NCBI GenBank assembly: GCA_900113385.1
Contig: FOPE01000009.1
Location: 1-64,000 of the forward strand
DNA from: Lachnospiraceae bacterium C7
GTDB taxonomy: Bacteria; Bacillota; Clostridia; Lachnospirales; Lachnospiraceae
Length of the DNA: 64,000 nt
Direction of reading: 5' to 3'
The notes beneath the pieces are model-generated. The model saw only the letters and a program-made list of their open reading frames with translations, did not search any database and had not been told where the DNA came from. The position numbers were made by a program, and so were the translations under genes. This document shows, one piece after another, positions 8,577-15,113 of the stretch. Position 1 is the stretch's first letter; each line of letters starts with the position of its first letter.

Positions 8577-9554
8577 ATGGATGTAAATACTAAGAAATTG
8601 AAAAAAAATGCCTTTCGTGTAACAAAAGAGCGTGGGCTGGCAGCATCAAGAGTTCGTGTGCCAGGTGGACGAATGGATGCAAAATATTTAAAGGATATTC
8701 AAGATATTGCAAATGAATTTGGAAATGGAACAGTACATTTAACAATTAGACAAGGTTTTGAAATCCCGGGTATTCCATATGAAAAAATGCCAGAAGTAAA
8801 CAAAAGACTTCAACCTATTATCGAAGGCTTAGGTATTAATCAAGAAGATCCAGATACAGGTTATTCATCTTCAGGAACAAGAAACATTATGGCTTGTGTA
8901 GGAAATACAATATGTCCATATGCTTGCTATGATACAACAGAGTTTGCAAGAAAGATGGAAAAAACAATTTTCCCAAATGATCTTCATGTAAAGGTAGCAT
9001 TTACTGGCTGTCATAATGACTGCTGTAAGGTAAGAATGCATGATTTTGGAATTATAGGAATGTCAATGCCAGAGTTTGACCCAAACCGTTGTATTTCCTG
9101 TGGAGCATGTGTAAAACGTTGCTCAAGAAAATCAGTAGGAGCCCTTGAAATGGTTAATTATAGACCAGTTCGTAATGAAGAAAAATGTCTAGGCTGTGGA
9201 GAGTGTGTACTTGCTTGTCCAAATATGGCATGGACTAGAAGCACCAAGAAGTTATATAAATTAACTTTACTTGGACGAACAGGAAAGAAAAATCCAAGAC
9301 TTGGAGTTGATTGGATAAAATGGGTTGACGAGGAAAGCATTCTTAAAATCGTTGCAAATGTTTATGCTTTTGCTAAAGAATACATTGATCCAACTGCACC
9401 AGGTGGAAAAGAGCATATAGGTTACATAGTAGATAGGACAGGAGTTCCAGAATTTTTGAAATATATCTTAAAAGACGTGGAACTTAATCCAGAAGCGGAG
9501 GTAACATCTCCACTATATTGGTCAGGAATTAAATACGGTTCAACAGAACCATAA
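8577..9554 (+). CDS. asrC: Anaerobic sulfite reductase subunit C (sirohaem subunit)
   Basis: Catalytic subunit of 325 residues that reduces sulfite by six electrons. The sirohaem/4Fe-4S coupling cysteines are present as two clusters (CVGNTICPYAC and TGCHNDCCK, about residues 105-145), and an inserted ferredoxin domain gives CISCGACVKRC and CLGCGECVLACP (about 172-215). The N-terminal LTIRQGFEIPG segment is the usual nitrite/sulfite reductase half-domain. It follows asrB by 13 bases with AAGGAGGG and is the last gene before a terminator. Confidence 0.94.
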   Translation: MDVNTKKLKKNAFRVTKERGLAASRVRVPGGRMDAKYLKDIQDIANEFGNGTVHLTIRQGFEIPGIPYEKMPEVNKRLQPIIEGLGINQEDPDTGYSSSGTRNIMACVGNTICPYACYDTTEFARKMEKTIFPNDLHVKVAFTGCHNDCCKVRMHDFGIIGMSMPEFDPNRCISCGACVKRCSRKSVGALEMVNYRPVRNEEKCLGCGECVLACPNMAWTRSTKKLYKLTLLGRTGKKNPRLGVDWIKWVDEESILKIVANVYAFAKEYIDPTAPGGKEHIGYIVDRTGVPEFLKYILKDVELNPEAEVTSPLYWSGIKYGSTEP

Positions 9555-9626
9555 AAAAGCTAATACGTTATTCAAGACTCACCAGTGAGAATTGAATGCT
9601 AAATATAATTAGAATTATATTTATAT

Positions 9627-9662
9627 AGTCCCTTGCAAGTAAAAAAGCAAGGGACTTTTTTA
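9627..9662 (+). terminator. asr operon terminator
   Basis: Ten-base perfect stem AGTCCCTTGC (9627-9636) with GCAAGGGACT (9647-9656), followed by a T-run. A second AT-rich hairpin (9601-9610 with 9613-9622) sits just upstream. Confidence 0.9.
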
Positions 9663-9857
9663 AAGGTGATAAAGTTACACAATTCCTTAAAAAAATATAA
9701 ACTCCCTTGACATTAAATAATTCATCAAGTAAGGTAATGTTATTGAAAAGATTGTATGCAATATAAGTTTAGTGTTGATACAATCTCATAAGAATATAAG
9801 AATCATAGAATATAAGATTAGATACAATTAGATGCAAATAAAACGGAGGTAACGATT
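9663..9857 (+). other. Leader region of the reductase gene
   Basis: AT-rich and non-coding. A TTGACA box is present at 9707-9712 but no well-spaced -10 box is clear. Repeated TATAAG words (about 9760-9815) make the exact promoter hard to choose. Confidence 0.35.
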
Positions 9858-10676
9858 ATGTATGATGTAATAGTAATAGGATTAGGACCAGCAGGACTTT
9901 CAGCTGCTATCAATGTAAGGCAACGTGGAGGAAGCGTTTTAGTAATAGGAACATCTATAGAAGAAAACCCACTTATGAAAGCAGAAAAAATAGATAATTA
10001 TTTAGGACTTCCAGGAAAAACTGGTGGAGAATTAATGGAAATTTATTTAGACCATGCTAAAAAAATGGGTGTAGAAATCAAAGAAGGTCGTGTACTTACA
10101 ACTATGAAAAATAAGAATAGTTGGATGGTAAGTGCAGGAAGTGATTTTTACGAAGCATATGCTTTAGTGCAAACAGGTGGAATTGTTAGAGGAAAAAAAT
10201 TCCAAGGAGAAGAAGAACATCTAGGAAAAGGCATAAGTTACTGCGCTACATGTGATGGAATGCTTTATAGAGGAAAAGACGTAGCTGTAATTGGTTACGG
10301 TGCATCAGACGCAAAAGAGGCAGAATTTTTAAAAGGTATTGGCTGTAATGTAGAATACTTCGAGAATCCTAAAAAAGTTACAATTGAGGGAGAGGACAAA
10401 GTTGAAAAATTAAAGATTGCAGAGAATGAATATAATGTTGAAGGAATCTTTATTTTAAGACCAACAATAGCTCCAAATGAGCTTTTCCCAAGTCTTGAAC
10501 TAGAAGGAAATTATATAAAAGTGGATAGAAAAATGGCAACAAATATAGAAGGTCTATATGCTGCAGGAGACTGTACAGGATTACCTCTTCAGGTTTCAAA
10601 GGCAGTAGGAGAAGGACTTGTAGCAGGACAAAGTGCCATGGCCTATGTCACAAAAGTAAAAAAGAAAGAAGAGTAA
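9858..10676 (+). CDS. Thioredoxin-reductase-like flavoprotein lacking the NADPH motif
   Basis: Cytosolic flavoprotein of 272 residues, about 30 shorter than ordinary thioredoxin reductase. It has the N-terminal FAD loop (GLGPAGLSA), the redox pair YCATCDG (about 134-140) and the C-terminal FAD motif GLYAAGDCTG. In the second nucleotide-binding domain GYGASDAKEAEFL is followed directly by GCNVEYFEN; the HRRxxxR motif that grips NADPH is missing. The compact form resembles ferredoxin-dependent flavin thioredoxin reductases described in clostridia, so ferredoxin may be the electron donor and the thioredoxin at 2202 the acceptor. It is coupled to the PHP phosphatase, whose ATG lies one base after its stop. 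Confidence 0.83.
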   Translation: MYDVIVIGLGPAGLSAAINVRQRGGSVLVIGTSIEENPLMKAEKIDNYLGLPGKTGGELMEIYLDHAKKMGVEIKEGRVLTTMKNKNSWMVSAGSDFYEAYALVQTGGIVRGKKFQGEEEHLGKGISYCATCDGMLYRGKDVAVIGYGASDAKEAEFLKGIGCNVEYFENPKKVTIEGEDKVEKLKIAENEYNVEGIFILRPTIAPNELFPSLELEGNYIKVDRKMATNIEGLYAAGDCTGLPLQVSKAVGEGLVAGQSAMAYVTKVKKKEE

Positions 10677-10677
10677 T

Positions 10678-11472
10678 ATGTCACAAAGTAACGAAAAATT
10701 TATGACTGCAAATTTTCATGCACATACTTTCAGATGTCAGCATGCTTATGGAACAGAAAGAGAATACGTAGAAACAGCTATAGAGATGGGAATTAAAAAA
10801 TTTGGATTTTCTGATCACGTTTTTTGCCCATTTAAAAATGGTGAAGTTTCAGGAATGAGAATGAAACTCAGTGAAGTAGAGGATTATGTTCATACAATAG
10901 AGCAGCTTAGACAAGAGTACAAAAATGATATTGAATTGTATATTGGATTTGAAACAGAGTATATGAGAGCATTCTATGAAGAACAAGTTAAAATATGTAA
11001 GGATTATGGAATTGACTATTTAATAATGGGACAGCATTTCCTTGGAACAGAATTTGATGGTCCATATGCAGGAACACCAACAGAAGATGAAAAAGTGTTG
11101 AGTACTTATGTAGAGTTAGTATTAGAAGGTATGCAAACTGGTAATTTTACATATTTAGCTCACCCAGATTTGATTCATTATATTGGAGATTCAAAAATAT
11201 ATGATAAGCATATGAGATATATGTGCGAAGAAATGAAAAAAATGGATATTCCTCTTGAATTAAATATGCTTGGAATGGCAACAGGAAGACATTATCCAAA
11301 TGAAACTTTTTGGAAAATAGTTTCAGAGGTTGGAAATAAAGCAGTTGTGGGAATTGATGCTCACGACACGAATATTATTCAGAATATTAATGCTTACAAA
11401 AATTGTATTAACATAGCAAAAAAATATAAGATTGAGGTTTTAAATGAGGCTAAACTCAGAAAAATTTCATAA
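10678..11472 (+). CDS. PHP-domain phosphatase, histidinol-phosphatase type
   Basis: Metal-dependent phosphoesterase of 264 residues. The PHP metal ligands are all visible in order: HAHT (about 15-18), FSDHV, GFETEY, GQH, HPDL and GIDAHD near the C-terminus. The layout agrees with the HisJ/HisK family that removes phosphate from histidinol phosphate, the penultimate step in histidine synthesis. No other his gene is in the window, and the gene is translationally coupled to a thiol-redox flavoprotein, so a different phosphoester substrate is possible. Confidence 0.8.
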   Translation: MSQSNEKFMTANFHAHTFRCQHAYGTEREYVETAIEMGIKKFGFSDHVFCPFKNGEVSGMRMKLSEVEDYVHTIEQLRQEYKNDIELYIGFETEYMRAFYEEQVKICKDYGIDYLIMGQHFLGTEFDGPYAGTPTEDEKVLSTYVELVLEGMQTGNFTYLAHPDLIHYIGDSKIYDKHMRYMCEEMKKMDIPLELNMLGMATGRHYPNETFWKIVSEVGNKAVVGIDAHDTNIIQNINAYKNCINIAKKYKIEVLNEAKLRKIS

Positions 11473-11493
11473 GCGCACAATTTAATTGAGCAA

Positions 11494-11534
11494 AAAAGCC
11501 CCCTACAAGATAATTTGTCTTGCGGAGGGCTTTT
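11494..11534 (+). terminator. Terminator after the PHP phosphatase
   Basis: AAAAGCCC (11494-11501) pairs with GGGCTTTT (11527-11534), and CAAGA with TCTTG closes the inner stem, leaving a small internal loop. The stem ends in TTTT. Confidence 0.75.
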
Positions 11535-11591
11535 GAAATACCTATTTTTATAAAAAATAATGTATAAAAATACAAAAGTTAAAAACATAAT

Positions 11592-11675
11592 ATAAAAAAA
11601 ACACACCACAAATGCAGGGGCGCATCTCTGGTGTGTTGCCTTGCTTCCCGACAAGGCTTAAAAGGGGGGTATATA
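11592..11675 (-). ncRNA. Candidate small structured RNA with terminator
   Basis: Read on the minus strand, a GCCTTG/CAAGGC hairpin (plus positions 11638-11643 with 11652-11657) is followed directly by a longer stem-loop: AACACACCA (11600-11608) pairs with TGGTGTGTT (11629-11637), with an inner ATGC/GCAT stem (11612-11615 with 11622-11625). A run of eight or nine T residues follows. The last stem and T-run are a textbook terminator for the minus strand, where no protein gene precedes it, so a short RNA starting near 11670 is likely. I cannot place it in a known family, and the promoter is not certain. Confidence 0.5.
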
Positions 11676-11779
11676 TATTTATAAGGGGAATAAAGGAAAG
11701 GGTTACAATATATAGTCAAATGAAACGGCGGGGAACCGAATCATTTATTAATCCAATCAAAAACGGCAATCAAAAGCAT

Positions 11780-11808
11780 TTGTACTTCGTTGCCGATAGA
11801 TGTATAAT
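11780..11808 (+). promoter_or_regulatory. Promoter of the AraC-type regulator
   Basis: TTGTAC (11780-11785), 17-base spacer and TATAAT (11803-11808), with start of transcription expected near 11815. This leaves about 64 bases of leader before the ATG at 11879. Confidence 0.75.
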
Positions 11809-11878
11809 AGCATGGTATAAATAATCATACAAGGTGTTATAATTGTAAAACAAAAATGACCATGAATTGAGGAAGAAT

Positions 11879-13492
11879 ATGGAAAGAATTTTGATATATG
11901 AAAAAGACATTAGTATAGAAAAGATACAACAACTAGATTGTTTTTCACCTTACGAGGTAGAAATTCATGAACTTATATTAGAAAAAGAGTTTGTGAAAAA
12001 AATAGACTTTACTAAGCCAATGATTTTTTTCTTTAAGATTAACAAATCAGAAATGTTAAATCCAGAAATATATTGGACACTAATGGATTATGTTCACATG
12101 AGAACAGACATGGCACGTTTCTTTTTTATTATAGAAGAAAAGAATTTCGATTTTGCATATGAGGCTATTGATCATAAAATAGATGCAATGATGATTACTC
12201 CAATAATACAAGAAGAAGTAATTATGAGGATGGCTAGACTTACAGCGTCAATTAGACGAGTTGAGAGAAGAAGAATAGAGCGTTCTAGACTTGAAGAGTA
12301 TGAGTTCAAGAAAAGAAGTATAGGAATGAAGAGAATGGTTGATAATATTTTAGAAAAGCCTAAAGACTTTGAATTCCTTTTACCAGAAATCAACAACAGA
12401 TATAAGCTTAATTTAGGACATTTAAATTATAGAGTTATTATTGTTGGATTTAATAAATTTAATATCTATCAGTCAGATTTAAAATTTGTAACAAAGGTGT
12501 ATAAAAAGTCAGTAGAAACACTAAATAGTGCAAGTGAAATTATTGCTTCAAATGTTTTGTCAATTGGATTGATTGGAATAGTTAACTATTCAGAAAATTA
12601 TTCTAAAGAACGTGATTACATGGAAATTAGAGAGTTGAAACAACTTTTAGAAGAATTAAGTGTGGAAAAAGGCAACTACCAGGTTTCAGTTACAATTGGT
12701 CCTATGGTTAGAGAACTTAAGGATGTAAAACATTCATTGCACCAAGCAGTTATGGCTCAAGAGTATAGAATGTTAGATAATAGCGACATTATTATTGCAG
12801 ATGAAGTAAATAAAATTAATAGACAACTATATTCATTTATACCTCGTAGGAGTATAAAAGAGCTAATTAGATACGTCGCATTAGGAGATGTGGATTTGAT
12901 AAATGAGTGGTTTGACAATTTCTTTGAAAATACAGAACCTAAATTAAAAAGTTATCCACCTGTATACAGAAAATTATGTGTAGAAGTATATAAAAATATT
13001 AAGCAGCTTGAGGAAAACATGAAGATGGAAATGTGTCCGGAAGCTCGATTTAATGCAATAGGACATATTTTTGATGGAACTAAAAAATTAAGGGCTCTTC
13101 AAACACTTTTAGTTGAGGTATGTCACACGGTATTAGGAGGAAGTGTAGGAGAAAAAGAAATTGCACAGAGAGCAATTGCATATATGAAAGTACATTACAA
13201 AGAACCACTTACACTTGAAGTACTAGCGGAAAATTGTAATCTAAGCACAAGTTATTTTAGTCGAAAGTTTAAAGAGCAAACAGGAGAAAACTACATAGAT
13301 GTGCTAACGGAGATAAGAATTAAAGAAGCTGAAAAGTTGCTTGTTACAACTCAAAAACCAATAGGAGATATTATTGTACAGGTTGGATATTGTGACGATA
13401 AACATTTTAGACGAGTCTTTTCAAAACATACAGGATTAACTCCAAGTAAATATAGAAAGCAAGGTAAACTTGTTAAAAGTAAAAAACGTTAA
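11879..13492 (+). CDS. AraC-family regulator with an N-terminal pseudo-receiver-like region
   Basis: Transcription factor of 537 residues. The C-terminal 100 residues are a clear AraC/XylS double helix-turn-helix (LTLEVLAENCNLSTSYFSRK, then IGDIIVQVGYCDDKHFRRVF and GLTPSKYRK). The first 120 residues have the alternating pattern of a response-regulator receiver, but I see no convincing phospho-acceptor aspartate, followed by an arginine-rich coiled helix (RRVERRRIERSRLEEYE). The middle (about 180-420) is unassigned and resembles the spacer of YesN-like regulators. Start at 11879 is set by GAGGAAG six bases upstream. It may control the hydrolase 74 bases downstream. Confidence 0.82.
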   Translation: MERILIYEKDISIEKIQQLDCFSPYEVEIHELILEKEFVKKIDFTKPMIFFFKINKSEMLNPEIYWTLMDYVHMRTDMARFFFIIEEKNFDFAYEAIDHKIDAMMITPIIQEEVIMRMARLTASIRRVERRRIERSRLEEYEFKKRSIGMKRMVDNILEKPKDFEFLLPEINNRYKLNLGHLNYRVIIVGFNKFNIYQSDLKFVTKVYKKSVETLNSASEIIASNVLSIGLIGIVNYSENYSKERDYMEIRELKQLLEELSVEKGNYQVSVTIGPMVRELKDVKHSLHQAVMAQEYRMLDNSDIIIADEVNKINRQLYSFIPRRSIKELIRYVALGDVDLINEWFDNFFENTEPKLKSYPPVYRKLCVEVYKNIKQLEENMKMEMCPEARFNAIGHIFDGTKKLRALQTLLVEVCHTVLGGSVGEKEIAQRAIAYMKVHYKEPLTLEVLAENCNLSTSYFSRKFKEQTGENYIDVLTEIRIKEAEKLLVTTQKPIGDIIVQVGYCDDKHFRRVFSKHTGLTPSKYRKQGKLVKSKKR

Positions 13493-13566
13493 GCAAAAAA
13501 TGTTGATTTAAAAAACTAATTAAGCATGTAAAAAATAAAATTAGCTAATAAGAAGAGGTCATAAAC

Positions 13567-14577
13567 ATGAAAAAAATTACAAAAAGTAGAGTGAAAAATA
13601 GAGAAGAAATTCAAAACTTTATTCAAAACATACTTATACGTGAAGATGACTATGAAATTAGAATGAAAAACGAGGTTATTCCTTTTGCAAAAAATATTTT
13701 ACAGCAAGGAGAACTTGTTACAGAAGATGGACTTAGGCTTAAATATTATTATGCGGTTAATGGCGGTGAGAAAGGCAGTGTTGTTTTTTCTCATGGTTTT
13801 TGTGAATTCGTAGGTAAATATTATGAGATGTTGTACTATTTTTACAGAATGGGATATTCAGTTTTTCTATTAGAACACAGAGGACATGGAAATTCTGATA
13901 GAGAAGTGTCTGGATTTGAAAAAGTTCATGTAGAAAGTTATTTAGAGTACATAAGAGATTTTCATAAATTTATAAAAGAAGTAGTAGTAAAAAAGAAGAA
14001 GACGAAAGACTTAAAGCTTTTTGCCCATTCAATGGGAGGATGTATAGGTGCTTTGTATTTAGAAAAATTTCCAAGCACATTTAAAAAAGCAATTTTAAGC
14101 TCACCTATGATTGAGATGAATACAGATGCAAAAAAATGGGAGCTTAAGGCAGTAATATTTTTTACAAAATTATTTGGATTAAAGAAAAAATATGTTCCGG
14201 GAGGTCACGGATTTAATAAGAATCTTACACCTGCAGGTAGCAATTCAATATCAGAAAAAAGATTTAAGTATATATTAGAATCTAGAATAAAAGAACCAAG
14301 ATATCGCACAACAAGTCCTACAAATGGATGGCTTATAGCATCATTAAAAGCATCGCATTATGTAAAAAATAATGCTAGAGACATTAGAGTACCTGTTCTT
14401 TTATGCCAGGCTTCAGAAGATAAGATGGTTATAAATGCAGCTCAAGATAAGTTCGCTCATAAGCTTAAAAAGGTGAAATTAAGTAAATATCAAGGTTCAA
14501 GACACGAAATATTTAATGCAACTACAGAACTTAGAGAAAGATTTTATAGGGAAGTATTTGCATTTTTAGAGATGTAA
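13567..14577 (+). CDS. Alpha/beta hydrolase, lysophospholipase/monoacylglycerol lipase type
   Basis: Serine hydrolase of 336 residues. Oxyanion loop FSHGFCE (about 77-83), the family LLEHRGHGNSD motif, nucleophile elbow AHSMGG (Ser about 158), acid residue in CQASEDKMV and catalytic His in GSRHEIFN form a complete triad. The layout matches PldB/monoacylglycerol lipase-like proteins that split an acyl chain from lysolipids. No signal peptide is seen, so it is cytosolic or loosely membrane-associated. It follows the AraC-type regulator with its own ribosome site (AGAGG), and the pair may form a regulator-target unit. Confidence 0.85.
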   Translation: MKKITKSRVKNREEIQNFIQNILIREDDYEIRMKNEVIPFAKNILQQGELVTEDGLRLKYYYAVNGGEKGSVVFSHGFCEFVGKYYEMLYYFYRMGYSVFLLEHRGHGNSDREVSGFEKVHVESYLEYIRDFHKFIKEVVVKKKKTKDLKLFAHSMGGCIGALYLEKFPSTFKKAILSSPMIEMNTDAKKWELKAVIFFTKLFGLKKKYVPGGHGFNKNLTPAGSNSISEKRFKYILESRIKEPRYRTTSPTNGWLIASLKASHYVKNNARDIRVPVLLCQASEDKMVINAAQDKFAHKLKKVKLSKYQGSRHEIFNATTELRERFYREVFAFLEM

Positions 14578-14595
14578 ATAAATAGAATTTATATG

Positions 14596-14656
14596 TTGAC
14601 AAATACCCCTCTAGGGTATATCTTATAAGTGTAATAGATATACCCCTAAGGGGTAT
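14596..14656 (+). promoter_or_regulatory. Copper-regulon promoter with two CsoR-type operators
   Basis: A TTGACA box (14596-14601) is followed by two inverted repeats: ATACCC-N5-GGGTAT (14603-14619) and ATACCCC-TAA-GGGGTAT (14640-14656), 37 bases apart centre to centre. G/C-tract palindromes of this kind are the usual CsoR binding sites. The first covers the spacer/-10 area and the second lies past the likely start point, consistent with repression until copper binds. Confidence 0.85.
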
Positions 14657-14689
14657 TTGGAACTTTAAAGCTTTTGCAGGAGGTCAAAT

Positions 14690-15100
14690 ATGCAAAAAAG
14701 TAATAAAGAATCAAAAGAACAAGTGAACACAGAGATTAGAGAAGCACTTGAGGTGGAAGCTAAAGAAATAGAAAAGCAAGCAGAAGCTGAAACTGTTACA
14801 AAATGTAAGGAGTGCGGAACTGGAAAAAGCAAAAAGCGCACAGAAAAAGAATACAAAGATATAATTAATCGTCTTAGCAGAATAGAAGGCCAAGTACGAG
14901 GCGTTAAAAAAATGGTAGAAAATGATGCATATTGTATCGATGTTTTAAGACAGACTTCAGCTATTTGTGCAGCACTTAGAAGTTTTAATAAAGTGATTTT
15001 ATCTAATCACATTAAAACCTGTGTAGTTGAAAATTTAGAAGCAGGTAATGAGGAAGTAGTGGATGAACTTGTAGACACTATGCAAAAGTTAATGAAGTAG
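14690..15100 (+). CDS. csoR: CsoR-family copper-sensing repressor with N-terminal extension
   Basis: All-helical repressor of 136 residues; Cu(I) binding would release the operators just upstream. The core (about 50-136) has the family signature NRLSRIEGQVRGVKKM and the metal ligands as Cys in DAYCIDVL and His/Cys in NHIKTCV, the C-H-C set of true CsoR. The first 50 residues are extra: a charged Glu/Lys-rich stretch followed by KCKECGTGKS with a CxxC pair, not found in the short family members. The start follows AGGAGG closely. It is co-transcribed with copA 13 bases downstream. Confidence 0.92.
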   Translation: MQKSNKESKEQVNTEIREALEVEAKEIEKQAEAETVTKCKECGTGKSKKRTEKEYKDIINRLSRIEGQVRGVKKMVENDAYCIDVLRQTSAICAALRSFNKVILSNHIKTCVVENLEAGNEEVVDELVDTMQKLMK

Positions 15101-15113
15101 AAAGGACATAGAT

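Noticed and set aside
11612-11824. Plus-strand open frame of 70 codons
   Set aside because: It runs through the minus-strand terminator hairpins and the promoter of the next gene, has no ribosome site and a nonsense-like composition.
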